This document shows, piece by piece, positions 50,392 to 64,000 of a stretch of 64,000 nucleotides of DNA; position 1 is the stretch's first letter; each line of letters opens with the position of its first letter. The stretch is taken from positions 2,542,001 to 2,606,000 of the forward strand of contig NZ_CP102604.1 in assembly GCF_024707505.1 (NCBI RefSeq). The letters are read 5' to 3'. This DNA is from Pantoea sp. SOD02. Its GTDB lineage: Bacteria; Pseudomonadota; Gammaproteobacteria; Enterobacterales; Enterobacteriaceae. The notes under the pieces were generated by a model. It had not been told where the DNA came from and searched no databases. It was given only the letters and a program-made list of their open reading frames with translations. The position numbers and the translations under genes were made by a program.

Positions 50392-50748
50392 ATGTTGAGG
50401 TTGTTCGCTAGATACACTTCTGTCGGTGTAATCAATACGCTCATTCATTGGGGCGTGTTTGCCGCACTTTATGCCATCGTAGGTAGCCAATCCCTGTCTA
50501 ACCTCGTGGCGTTTTGTGTTGCGGTAACTTTTTCCTTCTTTGCCAACGCAAAATGGACGTTTAACGCAGAAGCGACCACTACCCGATATCTTCTCTATAT
50601 CTGCTTTATGGGCGCAATGGCAACGGCCGTGGGCTGGACAGCTGACTATCTGCATATTAATCCAATCGTTACATTGGTTTTCTTCTCTGCACTCAGCTTG
50701 ATTTGCGGCTTCGCCTACTCTAAGTTTTTCGTGTTTAGGACGAGTTAA
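50392..50748 (+). CDS. gtrA: GtrA-family membrane protein (bactoprenol-linked glucose flippase)
   Basis: About 118 residues with four membrane helices and GtrA hallmarks ([52 protein letters not shown]). GtrA is thought to flip undecaprenyl-phosphate glucose across the inner membrane for O-antigen glucosylation. Start at 50392 chosen to fit the family; a start four codons earlier is possible. First gene of the island; overlaps gtrB (TAATG). Confidence 0.9.
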   Translation: MLRLFARYTSVGVINTLIHWGVFAALYAIVGSQSLSNLVAFCVAVTFSFFANAKWTFNAEATTTRYLLYICFMGAMATAVGWTADYLHINPIVTLVFFSALSLICGFAYSKFFVFRTS

Positions 50749-51671
50749 TGAAATTTTCTCTGATTGTTCCTGTATTGAATGAAGAGGATGCCATTCCCCT
50801 CTTCTATAAAGCGGTACGCGAATTTGAACCCTTTAAAAAATATAATATTGAAATAGTTTTTATAAATGATGGCAGCACAGACAGCACAGAAGCGATTCTG
50901 AATGAAATTGAGGCTAAGGACACTTTAGTCAAACATATTTCGTTCACACGTAATTTCGGTAAAGAACCGGCCCTTTTCGCTGGCCTTGAAGCGGCAAGTG
51001 GTGATGCCATCATTCCTATCGATGTCGATTTACAAGATCCTATAGATGTCATTCCTTTAATGGTTGATAAGTGGCATTCGGGCGCGGATATTGTTCTGGC
51101 GAAACGTGTTGATCGCAGCACCGACTCTCATCTAAAACGTAAGACTGCTGAGTGGTTTTACAAACTGCATAACAAGATCAGTTCGCCTAAGATTGAAGAA
51201 AACGTGGGTGATTTCCGCTTAATGTCACGCAACGTAGTGGAAAATATTAAACTGCTGCAGGAACGTAATCTGTTTATGAAAGGTGTTCTCAGCTGGGTCG
51301 GCGGCAAAACTGAAGTTGTTGAATATATTCGGGCAGACCGTGTTGCTGGTACGACCAAATTTAATGGCTGGAAGTTGTGGAACCTTGCGCTAGAAGGGAT
51401 CACTTCTTTTTCAACCTTCCCTCTTCGTATTTGGACTTATCTCGGACTTGTCGTCGCTGCCCTTTCATTCGTCTATGGCGCATGGATGCTGATTGATACT
51501 TTATTCTGGGGCAACCCTGTTAAAGGCTATCCTTCAATTATGGTTTCAATGCTGTTTTTAGGTGGCGTACAGCTCATTGGGATTGGCGTGCTTGGGGAGT
51601 ATATTGGTAGAATTTATATCGAGACTAAAGGCCGACCAAGATATATCGTATCCAGGAAGCAAATAAAATAG
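50748..51671 (+). CDS. gtrB: GtrB, undecaprenyl-phosphate glucosyltransferase
   Basis: 307 residues. N-terminal GT2 domain ([33 protein letters not shown], the metal-binding segment PIDVDLQDP) and two C-terminal membrane helices ([39 protein letters not shown]). It loads glucose (or a related sugar) onto undecaprenyl phosphate in the cytoplasm. Confidence 0.94.
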   Translation: MKFSLIVPVLNEEDAIPLFYKAVREFEPFKKYNIEIVFINDGSTDSTEAILNEIEAKDTLVKHISFTRNFGKEPALFAGLEAASGDAIIPIDVDLQDPIDVIPLMVDKWHSGADIVLAKRVDRSTDSHLKRKTAEWFYKLHNKISSPKIEENVGDFRLMSRNVVENIKLLQERNLFMKGVLSWVGGKTEVVEYIRADRVAGTTKFNGWKLWNLALEGITSFSTFPLRIWTYLGLVVAALSFVYGAWMLIDTLFWGNPVKGYPSIMVSMLFLGGVQLIGIGVLGEYIGRIYIETKGRPRYIVSRKQIK

Positions 51672-51730
51672 CATTCTAAAATTACTAAAATTTCAACAGC
51701 TGTTTGCATGTAAAGCTTTAAAGGTGAATC

Positions 51731-52981
51731 ATGATTTCAAAACAAGACAAATTATCACCCTGGTATTTTATTGCCATATTTATAGTAGCGGCAGTTATTA
51801 TTATTACTAGACGACCTGACATTATAAATCATCCACAATTATGGGCAGAGGATGGTAAGGCTTTTTTTGAACCAGTGTGGAATCAAGGGTTTTTAACTTC
51901 CATCTTGACGCCAAGAGATGGGTATTTTCAGTCTCTTCCTAAAATAACAATGGCATTTGCCTCGTCATTTGGACTCAGTTATGTTGCTCTCATATCAACA
52001 TCTATAGCAATTGCGCTCCGCTGCTTATTTGTTGTTTTCATTATGACCAGTCGATTTAATTACATCGATATACGCTTTAGACTGGCATTTTGCTTATACT
52101 TCCTTTTTCAACCCAACATACAAGAAGCATACGTAAACATCACAAATGCCCACACCTATCTTGCAATCTATCTTTTGGCCGTTATTTTAGCTAAAGAATC
52201 TAAAAACATTGCATGGAAAACACATGATATACTCATTCTAATTTTATCAGGTATTAGCGGTCCATTCATTGCTTTGCTCGCCCCTTCACTTGCGATAAAA
52301 AGATATTATGAAAGAGGTTCAATATTAAATGCCATTAAAGGCATTAATACTTTCGATGTTGTTTTCGCTTGTTGTATGTTGATTCAAGCTGGTTCGGTTA
52401 TGTTTGGGGACAACACCAGAACACCTTCAAGTCTTGGAGCTACAATACCCCTCTTTTTTGAAATAATATCGTACAAAGTCATTCTAGGTGCATTTTTTGA
52501 TTTAAACAATGTCCAATGGATAATTGGGAAACCTATTGTTAATGCATTTATATCACTAGTATTTATACTCTCATCATTTTTCTTTCTGGTAAAAATGGAC
52601 TGGAGATATAAATCTGCATTTTGTTATGTATTCTTCACCCTACTAGTATCACTATATAAGCCTGTTATAAATCATAGCGAGGAACAGTGGCCACTCTTCC
52701 TAATTCCTATCGTAGGATGTCGCTATTTCATACTGAGTGGCATGGGCATTTTTTGCTTAAGCTTAATAATACTGAGTCGGATAAAGGTTAGGCCTTATAC
52801 TGTTATCTTACTGTTCTGCATCACTCTATTTTCATCTTTGACTGTATCTTATCGAATGCCTCCTCTGGACAATGTCGGCTACGATAAAGATGTTGCAGTC
52901 TTTAATGAGGCAAAGAATGGTGAGAAAGTATTAATCCATACTAACCCCCCAGGTTGGTCAATGGAACTGATCAAAAAATAA
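51731..52981 (+). CDS. Polytopic membrane protein, probable GtrC-type O-antigen glycosyltransferase
   Basis: 416 residues with around ten hydrophobic helices. An early periplasmic loop contains WAEDGKAFFEPVWNQG, whose acidic residues are typical of GT-C-type lipid-linked-sugar transferases. It is the third gene after gtrA-gtrB, where serotype-specific Gtr transferases lie; these vary widely in sequence, so the call rests on position, topology and this loop. It would transfer the lipid-linked sugar to the O-antigen in the periplasm. Much more AT-rich than its neighbours outside the island. AAGGTG before the ATG. Confidence 0.65.
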   Translation: MISKQDKLSPWYFIAIFIVAAVIIITRRPDIINHPQLWAEDGKAFFEPVWNQGFLTSILTPRDGYFQSLPKITMAFASSFGLSYVALISTSIAIALRCLFVVFIMTSRFNYIDIRFRLAFCLYFLFQPNIQEAYVNITNAHTYLAIYLLAVILAKESKNIAWKTHDILILILSGISGPFIALLAPSLAIKRYYERGSILNAIKGINTFDVVFACCMLIQAGSVMFGDNTRTPSSLGATIPLFFEIISYKVILGAFFDLNNVQWIIGKPIVNAFISLVFILSSFFFLVKMDWRYKSAFCYVFFTLLVSLYKPVINHSEEQWPLFLIPIVGCRYFILSGMGIFCLSLIILSRIKVRPYTVILLFCITLFSSLTVSYRMPPLDNVGYDKDVAVFNEAKNGEKVLIHTNPPGWSMELIKK

Positions 52982-52998
52982 ATAATCACCCGAAGTAT

Positions 52999-53037
52999 TT
53001 AGCTAGCACTTTTATCTTAGAGGTGCTAGCTAATTTT
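52999..53037 (+). terminator. Rho-independent terminator after the gtr genes
   Basis: A perfect 11-bp stem (TTAGCTAGCAC / GTGCTAGCTAA) with a 13-nt loop is followed by TTTT, starting 18 bp after the third gtr gene. It shows that the two acyltransferase genes form a separate unit. Confidence 0.85.
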
Positions 53038-53132
53038 CAGCTAAACAGAAAAATTATTTTTAGTTGTAAATTATCAGTGTGATACACATCATAACTTCTA
53101 TTAAACTCTCATCTGACTTCCGTTCGTTATCC

Positions 53133-53162
53133 TTGTCAATATTAAAACAATTAGATTATAAT
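53133..53162 (+). promoter_or_regulatory. Sigma-70-type promoter for the acyltransferase genes
   Basis: TTGTCA (53133-53138) and a perfect TATAAT (53157-53162) with an 18-bp spacer, 46 bp upstream of the MBOAT start codon. Confidence 0.6.
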
Positions 53163-53208
53163 AACCTTACATTGGCACTTTAGCATTTACAAATTTTTGG
53201 GTGATTTG

Positions 53209-54684
53209 ATGCTTTTTAGCTCTTCATACTTTATTTTCGTATTCTTGCCTATATGCGTAATTGTTTATTTTTCACTAAACAAATATGGTTTATATAAAAC
53301 CAGTAAAGCATGGTTATGCCTGGCTAGTTTGTTCTTCTATGGCTATTGGGAGGTAAAATATATACCTTTACTTCTCTCATCAATAATTTTTAACTTCGTG
53401 ATCGGCAATATAATCACACCTAAAGATGACATTAGAAGTCAAAAAAGAAAATATATTTTAATATTTGGCATACTGATAAACATTGGCACTTTGGGATATT
53501 ATAAATACTCTAATTTTTTTCTCGATAACGTAAACTCCTTATTTGATAATAATTTCACACCTCTTCATTTATTACTCCCTCTTGGAATTAGTTTCTTCAC
53601 ATTCACTCAAATTGCTTTTTTGGTGGATAGCTATAAAGGAAAAGTTAAAGAATATAGCTTTATCAATTACATTCTTTTTGTAACGTTCTTTCCTCATTTG
53701 ATTGCCGGCCCAATCCTCCATCATGGAGAAATGATGCCGCAATTTAAAGATCACAATAATAACAAAGTTAACTTTTCCAATATTCTTTCTGGATTATGCA
53801 TTTTTTCTATTGGATTGATAAAAAAAGTAATTATTGCTGACACGTTTGCGGTATTTGCGCAAGAAGGATACTCTCCGGGCTATGTACATGATTTTTATAG
53901 CGCATGGGCGACGAGTTTATCATATACCTTCCAATTATATTTCGATTTTAGTGGCTATTGTGATATGGCAATTGGTGCTGCCTTGCTGTTTAACATTATG
54001 CTTCCTATAAATTTTAACTCTCCTTATAAAGCTGTTGATATACAAGATTTTTGGAGAAGATGGCACATTACGCTAGGCAGATATTTACGCGATTACATCT
54101 ATATACCTTTAGGCGGAAATAGACTTTCTCCGTTTAGGACTTACTTCAACCTATTCTTCACCTTTACTATTGCTGGTTTATGGCATGGCGCAAGTTGGTT
54201 ATTCGTACTTTGGGGAGCAATGCACGGCGCAGCCCTTATTATTCATCGCGCCTGGAAAGCTACTGGCATGCGGATGTACAAACCTATTGCCTGGTTTATA
54301 ACATTCATGTTTGTAAATATCAGCTGGGTTTTTTTCAGGTCTGATAGTTTTGGACAAGCTTCCACCATTCTTTCTAACATGTTTACGCTCTCCAATATGA
54401 GAAATATTTCTCTTGAACAACTGCCATTGAATGATCTATCACGATATGGACAAATTGCAGGATGGGTAGCAAAAAACATCTCATATGGAATAGCAGCATA
54501 TTCCTCAGTCTTTATCATGTCTGCGATAGCGTTACTTTGTTGCTCATTGAAAAACTCACAAGAAATAATAATTGGCCAAAGGATTGGTTATTTTAAAATC
54601 GTTATATTGGCCTTAATATCATCCTTGGCTGTTTATCTTAGTCTGCACTCAGAAAGTGCGGTGTTTCTCTATTTTAATTTCTGA
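53209..54684 (+). CDS. MBOAT-family membrane O-acyltransferase (AlgI-like)
   Basis: 491 residues. Typical AlgI/DltB-type layout with many helices, starting MLFSSSYFIFVFLPI, then FFPHLIAGPILHHGEMMPQF, FDFSGYCDMAIGAALLF, DIQDFWRRWHITLGRYLRDYIYIPLGGN (in parts) and the catalytic-His motif GLWHGASW. It moves acyl groups (usually acetyl) across the inner membrane to a periplasmic partner that modifies a polysaccharide. Start at 53209 chosen because it matches the conserved N-terminus. AT-rich; likely acquired horizontally. Confidence 0.88.
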   Translation: MLFSSSYFIFVFLPICVIVYFSLNKYGLYKTSKAWLCLASLFFYGYWEVKYIPLLLSSIIFNFVIGNIITPKDDIRSQKRKYILIFGILINIGTLGYYKYSNFFLDNVNSLFDNNFTPLHLLLPLGISFFTFTQIAFLVDSYKGKVKEYSFINYILFVTFFPHLIAGPILHHGEMMPQFKDHNNNKVNFSNILSGLCIFSIGLIKKVIIADTFAVFAQEGYSPGYVHDFYSAWATSLSYTFQLYFDFSGYCDMAIGAALLFNIMLPINFNSPYKAVDIQDFWRRWHITLGRYLRDYIYIPLGGNRLSPFRTYFNLFFTFTIAGLWHGASWLFVLWGAMHGAALIIHRAWKATGMRMYKPIAWFITFMFVNISWVFFRSDSFGQASTILSNMFTLSNMRNISLEQLPLNDLSRYGQIAGWVAKNISYGIAAYSSVFIMSAIALLCCSLKNSQEIIIGQRIGYFKIVILALISSLAVYLSLHSESAVFLYFNF

Positions 54685-54691
54685 GGTAACT

Positions 54692-55792
54692 ATGAAGACT
54701 AAATCCATCACCTTCTTATTAATTTTTATTCTTTCGGTTCTTGCGCTCCCAGCATATAGACTTTATGACGGCGTAACATTTTACAAAGCAAAAAGTTTAC
54801 ATGGTGCTTTGAATCAGGCCTACAACATTGATCCCATTTTATCAAGACTCGGCAGCCTTGGTAATAAACTTGGTATATCTATAGATCCCAGCAGTGTTTA
54901 TCAAGGCAAGGATGGATGGTTATTTTTAGGCAAAGATTTCAACCAAACATTAATGAAAAAAATTAATGGAGAAAAATCATTTGAGGACCAGATTCAAAGT
55001 GTAAATAAATCAATCAACAGTTGGTCAGAATATTTAAACAGCCTTGATTGCAAAAGGTTCTATATAATAATTGGCCCCGACAAAGAGAGCATTTATCCTG
55101 AATATATGCCTGATTGGTATGAGCCTAACGCTAATCAAATCCCACAAAAGTTGCTTTCCTTAAATCCTTCCGTTTATGTCGATACATTCTCTAAAATTAG
55201 GTCTGGAAAGGTTAATAATAGCAACCCATTGTATTTCAAGACGGATACACACTGGAATGAATTAGGTGCATCCCTTGCTTTTAAAGCTCTTGAAGAGAAA
55301 TCAAAAAACAATAATGATGGATTAATTTGGCCTTCAGAAAAATTAGAGTTTGACCAGTATCCTAGAGCACCTGGTGATTTATCTCATTTTCAAAGGTCTG
55401 GTGATTTCCTTAATGACGTCAATGTTACGATTAAAAACAAATCAATTAGCAATTATGATATAACTGAATCTTCATACCCTACCGGCAAAGTAATTTATCA
55501 TGGTAAAAACACCCCGATTGATTCACCTCAAGAAAACCTCCTGATAAAATCGCCTAATGCCTTAAACAATAAAAAAGTCATTTGGTTAAGAGATTCATTT
55601 GGCACGGCAATGTCTAGATTAATGGCCGTAACTTTTTCCGAAACCCTTCAGATACATCATGGAAGAGAAACACCTGAAAAAATAAAAGAAATAATATTAA
55701 ATTATAAACCAGATTACGTGATAGTTACTGTTGTCGAACGTGACTCAATGAGTAAATTTTTTGAGTATAATGTAAATAAAAACAGCCAATAA
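54692..55792 (+). CDS. AlgJ/AlgX-like periplasmic O-acetyltransferase (SGNH-type)
   Basis: About 366 residues with an N-terminal membrane anchor or signal (ITFLLIFILSVLALPAYRLY). Family motifs: YQGKDGWLFLGKDF, IIGPDKESIYPEYMPDW, the catalytic Asp/His pair in FKTDTHWNELGA, and the Ser segment WLRDSFGTAMSRLM. These proteins receive acetyl groups from the MBOAT protein and transfer them to sugar hydroxyls. GAGG before the ATG, 7 bp after the MBOAT stop. Confidence 0.85.
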   Translation: MKTKSITFLLIFILSVLALPAYRLYDGVTFYKAKSLHGALNQAYNIDPILSRLGSLGNKLGISIDPSSVYQGKDGWLFLGKDFNQTLMKKINGEKSFEDQIQSVNKSINSWSEYLNSLDCKRFYIIIGPDKESIYPEYMPDWYEPNANQIPQKLLSLNPSVYVDTFSKIRSGKVNNSNPLYFKTDTHWNELGASLAFKALEEKSKNNNDGLIWPSEKLEFDQYPRAPGDLSHFQRSGDFLNDVNVTIKNKSISNYDITESSYPTGKVIYHGKNTPIDSPQENLLIKSPNALNNKKVIWLRDSFGTAMSRLMAVTFSETLQIHHGRETPEKIKEIILNYKPDYVIVTVVERDSMSKFFEYNVNKNSQ

Positions 55793-55818
55793 TAAAATAT
55801 CCATAAGTTACTTTTTTG

Positions 55819-55836
55819 AGGCCGCACTTGCGGCCT
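55819..55836 (+). terminator. Weak hairpin terminator after the AlgJ-like gene
   Basis: Perfect 7-bp stem AGGCCGC / GCGGCCT with a 4-nt loop, but only a mixed TATATT tract follows. Confidence 0.5.
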
Positions 55837-55905
55837 TATATTCATCAGTAACCGAACATTCATCAAAATAACAATAATTTTTAAAAATGATTAGTTTATA
55901 TATAA

Positions 55906-56733
55906 TTACTCTAACGGCATTTTCATCGGGTCATCATAGGTGTACTCAAACCCCAGCTCATTAGCGATTTTCGAGCCATCAATCACCTTGCCGTTAGAAC
56001 GCTCCGGCTCAGCAACAAACGTCGGCGGTTCCAGCCCCAACTGCTTCGACACGCTGGGATAAAAGCTATCGCGCGACGGGTGTTTCGATGCGCACAGATT
56101 GTAAATGTGCCCGCCTTTTGGGGTTTGCAGTAGCAGCACAATCGCGTCAACCACATCATCCAAGTGCACCAGATTGACCGCATGACCGCCGTTTTCCAGC
56201 CCGGTTTTGCCTGCAAGGAAACGACCTGGATGACGATTCGGCCCCACTAATCCTGCGAGGCGCACAATATCCACGCTGGTGCCGGGCAGATCGTGCAGCC
56301 AGTTTTCCAGCTCCACCAGCGTTTTGCCGGCGACGGTTTCCGGCTGCAGCGGACTGCTCTCTTTCATTACGCCCTCACCGCTGCCGTACACTGACGTTGA
56401 GCTGGTGAAAATAATACGCGGCACTTTCTTCGCCAGCGCGGTGTCCACCACGTTCTGCACCGCCTGCATGTAATCCTCACCGCCTTTTACCGTGCGGCTG
56501 GCAGGTAACGTCACCACCAGCGCATCCACCACCATCAGTGCATCTAACTCTTCGGCTTCACACTCCAGCTCGGGCGTTAGCACCAGTTGGAAGGCTTCGA
56601 TGCCACAGCGGCGTGCGGCGTCCACGCCATCCGGCGAGGTTTTACTGCCGGTGACCTGCCAGCCGCGTGCCGTTAGCGCCATCGCCAGCGGCATACCCAG
56701 CCATCCCAGACCTACAATCGCGACCTTTTTCAT
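55906..56733 (-). CDS. yeeZ: YeeZ, NAD(P)-binding SDR-like protein
   Basis: 275 residues, close to E. coli YeeZ (274). N-terminal nucleotide-binding motif MKKVAIVGLGWLGMPLAMAL, then IIFTSSTSVYGSGEG with the Tyr-like SDR segment, RLAGLVGPNRHPGRFLAG, and HPSRDSFYP. An atypical extended SDR of unknown substrate. The ATG at 56733 follows AGGAG; the frame to 56796 is not conserved. Adjacent and divergent to the his operon, as in E. coli. Confidence 0.92.
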   Translation of the reverse strand: MKKVAIVGLGWLGMPLAMALTARGWQVTGSKTSPDGVDAARRCGIEAFQLVLTPELECEAEELDALMVVDALVVTLPASRTVKGGEDYMQAVQNVVDTALAKKVPRIIFTSSTSVYGSGEGVMKESSPLQPETVAGKTLVELENWLHDLPGTSVDIVRLAGLVGPNRHPGRFLAGKTGLENGGHAVNLVHLDDVVDAIVLLLQTPKGGHIYNLCASKHPSRDSFYPSVSKQLGLEPPTFVAEPERSNGKVIDGSKIANELGFEYTYDDPMKMPLE

Positions 56734-56837
56734 ATCGACTCCTGCTATGGGCTCACACTTCATCTTAGTGCGGGTAGATGTGCCAAACCAGCGCAAACTG
56801 TTTCGGGAGATTCCGGAAATTGACGGTTAAAAAAGGG

Positions 56838-56866
56838 TTGCCAATTGTCACCATCTTCGTTAGGTT
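56838..56866 (+). promoter_or_regulatory. Promoter of the histidine operon
   Basis: TTGCCA (56838-56843) and TAGGTT (56861-56866) with a 17-bp spacer. The -10 sequence TAGGTT is the one I recall for enteric his promoters. About 40 bp upstream of the leader peptide. Confidence 0.7.
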
Positions 56867-56909
56867 ATTCAGCACGCAAATGAATACTCATTCAGCAACG
56901 GAATTTACT

Positions 56910-56957
56910 ATGACACGCGTTCAGTTCAACCACCATCATCACCATCATCCTGACTAG
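56910..56957 (+). CDS. hisL: His operon leader peptide HisL
   Basis: 15 residues, MTRVQFNHHHHHHPD, with six consecutive His codons (E. coli has seven). Ribosome stalling at these codons when charged His-tRNA is scarce prevents formation of the terminator at 57021-57052 and allows transcription of hisG and beyond. Confidence 0.97.
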   Translation: MTRVQFNHHHHHHPD

Positions 56958-57020
56958 TCTTTCAGGCGATGTGTGCTGGGAGACGATTAGGATCTTCCAG
57001 TGGTGCGAACGCAAAGAGAG

Positions 57021-57052
57021 CCCCCGGAAGATCATCTTCCGGGGGTTTTTTT
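57021..57052 (+). terminator. His operon attenuator
   Basis: A 10-bp GC-rich stem (CCCCCGGAAG / CTTCCGGGGG) with a 5-nt loop and seven T residues, between hisL and hisG; the terminator form of the attenuator. Confidence 0.95.
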
Positions 57053-57107
57053 ATGGGCGAACGCAAATCAACACGTTCAGACAGGATTGAATAAGAGGAC
57101 AGGAACC

Positions 57108-58007
57108 ATGTTAGATAACACCCGTATTCGCATAGCTATGCAGAAATCTGGCCGTTTAAGTGATGAATCACGCGAACTGCTGGCACGCTGCGGTATCAAA
57201 ATCAACCTTCAGCAACAGCGTCTGATTGCGTTTGCGGAGAACATGCCAATCGACATCCTGCGCGTGCGCGATGACGATATTCCTGGCCTGGTAATGGATG
57301 GCGTCGTCGATCTCGGTATCGTCGGTGAAAACGTGCTGGAAGAGGAGCTGCTGAACCGTCGTGCTCAGGGCGAAGATCCGCGTTACTTCACGCTGCGTCG
57401 TCTGGATTTCGGCGGTTGCCGCCTGTCGCTGGCGATGCCGGTTGATGAAGAGTACACCGGCCCGCAATGCCTGAATAACGCCCGCATCGCCACCTCTTAT
57501 CCACACCTGCTGAAGAAATACCTCGATAAACAAGGCGTCGCCTTCAAATCCTGCCTGCTGAACGGTTCTGTTGAAGTTGCCCCGCGTGCTGGCCTGGCCG
57601 ATGCGATTTGTGACCTGGTTTCAACCGGTGCCACGCTGGAAGCTAACGGTCTGCGCGAAGTAGAAGTGATTTATCGTTCTAAAGCGGTGCTGATTCAGCG
57701 CGACGGCGAATTGCCAGCCGCCAAGCAAGAGCTGGTCGACAAAATGATGACGCGTATTCAGGGCGTGATTAAAGCGCGTGAATCCAAGTACATCATGCTG
57801 CACGCGCCAAGCGAACGTCTGGATGAAGTGATTGCGCTGCTGCCGGGCGCTGAACGTCCAACCGTGCTGCCATTGGCCGGTGATGTCAGCCGCGTGGCGA
57901 TGCACATGGTGAGCAGCGAAACGCTGTTCTGGGAAACCATGGAGAAGCTGAAGTCGCTGGGTGCCAGCTCGATCCTCGTGCTGCCAATCGAAAAAATGTT
58001 GGAGTAA
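57108..58007 (+). CDS. hisG: ATP phosphoribosyltransferase HisG
   Basis: 299 residues, standard long-form HisG. It begins [20 protein letters not shown] and contains the PRPP-binding region [18 protein letters not shown] and the C-terminal regulatory ACT-like domain for histidine feedback. It condenses ATP with PRPP, the first committed step. The ATG at 57108 was chosen over an upstream GTG frame that runs through the attenuator. Confidence 0.98.
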   Translation: MLDNTRIRIAMQKSGRLSDESRELLARCGIKINLQQQRLIAFAENMPIDILRVRDDDIPGLVMDGVVDLGIVGENVLEEELLNRRAQGEDPRYFTLRRLDFGGCRLSLAMPVDEEYTGPQCLNNARIATSYPHLLKKYLDKQGVAFKSCLLNGSVEVAPRAGLADAICDLVSTGATLEANGLREVEVIYRSKAVLIQRDGELPAAKQELVDKMMTRIQGVIKARESKYIMLHAPSERLDEVIALLPGAERPTVLPLAGDVSRVAMHMVSSETLFWETMEKLKSLGASSILVLPIEKMLE

Positions 58008-58011
58008 CACG

Positions 58012-63534
<5,523 letters not shown>

Positions 63535-63541
<7 letters not shown>

Positions 63542-64000
63542 CTGCAGAACAACTGGCCAGGCTGGATTGGGTCAAAACCGCGGGCATGATGCCCGTTATC
63601 GTCCAGCACAACGTTTCCGGCGAAGTGCTGATGCACGGTTATATGAATGAAGAAGCGCTGCAAAAAACTCTCAGCGAGGGCAACGTCACCTTCTTCTCAC
63701 GTACTAAAAACCGTTTATGGACCAAAGGCGAAACCTCGGGCCACTTCCTGCAAGTGGCGAGCATTACGCCGGATTGCGACAACGATACCTTGCTGGTGCT
63801 GGCGAATCCGATTGGCCCAACCTGCCATCTCGGCACATCTAGCTGCTTCTCACCGGCCGCACCGGACTGGACGTTCCTCTATCAGCTCGAGCAGTTGTTG
63901 GCTTCACGCAAAACTGCCGATCCAGAGAGTTCGTATACCGCGAAGCTGTACGCCAGCGGCACCAAGCGTATCGCGCAGAAAGTGGGTGAAGAAGGCGTGG
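63535..64000 (+). CDS. hisI: Bifunctional PRA-CH/PRA-PH HisI (HisIE), 3' end outside the window
   Basis: The frame starts with GTG at 63535, overlapping the hisF stop by 7 bases, and is open to the window end (about 155 codons of the ~203 usual). Visible cyclohydrolase motifs: [47 protein letters not shown] and [12 protein letters not shown] with metal-binding Asp and Cys. The pyrophosphohydrolase domain begins near YQLEQLL and is cut off after KVGEEGV. Confidence 0.95.

Noticed and set aside
50392..55792. Prophage remnant
   Set aside because: gtr genes are often phage-borne, but no integrase, att-like repeats or structural genes are visible.

Overview
The window is chromosomal DNA of a gammaproteobacterium of the Enterobacterales, most likely Erwiniaceae (Pantoea or a close relative). 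The evidence is an E. coli-like backbone (nac-cbl, tRNA-Asn, yeeX-yeeA-sbmC-dacD-sbcB, plaP, yeeZ, hisLGDCBHAFI) with protein sequences that diverge from E. coli, plus many copies of a short intergenic palindrome and a second palindromic family. The genus is an inference from gene content.

Left part (1-17 kb): the 3' end of a giant Bap-like adhesin, then a long minus-strand catabolic locus read from about 14.9 kb to 1.5 kb. It encodes an aldehyde dehydrogenase, a HAD protein, a PuuB-like FAD amine oxidase, a complete peptide/opine-type ABC importer, a tandem GNAT protein, a GhrA-like reductase, an M20 amidohydrolase and a class III aminotransferase, with an Lrp-type regulator at the end. Its first gene is preceded by a good sigma-54 promoter and two NtrC-like sites 31 bp apart, so I read it as a nitrogen-scavenging system for an amide-linked amine or amino acid. 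A separate succinate-semialdehyde dehydrogenase-like gene lies just upstream.

17-32 kb: cbl and nac (nac has its own sigma-54/NtrC control region), a CUT2 sugar ABC importer, and tRNA-Asn(GUU) with promoter and terminator. Next is a MetNIQ-like importer operon carrying an M20 deacylase and an LLM flavin monooxygenase, opposite a TetR regulator with a candidate operator. This content resembles sulfur-salvage loci for N-acyl-S-substituted cysteines. A lactone-oxidase/GT8 glycosyltransferase pair follows.

32-50 kb: a HicAB toxin-antitoxin pair, yeeX, yeeA, sbmC, dacD and sbcB; a complete L-threonate/tetronate operon (ltnD-otnK-otnC-otnI-permease with a divergent DeoR regulator, same order as E. 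coli ygbIJKLMN); then putrescine uptake and gamma-glutamylation (plaP with an overlapping upstream ORF, puuA, and divergent puuD-puuR-puuB).

50-56 kb: an AT-rich surface-polysaccharide modification island (gtrA, gtrB, a GtrC-like membrane protein, then an MBOAT acyltransferase and an AlgJ-like partner). 56-64 kb: yeeZ and the histidine operon with its leader peptide and attenuator, cut by the window end inside hisI.

Nitrogen is the common theme of the first half: NtrC/sigma-54 signals at two places, nac, amine oxidases, aminotransferase, semialdehyde dehydrogenase and polyamine uptake. All motif matches were made by eye against consensus sequences from memory; no database search was run.
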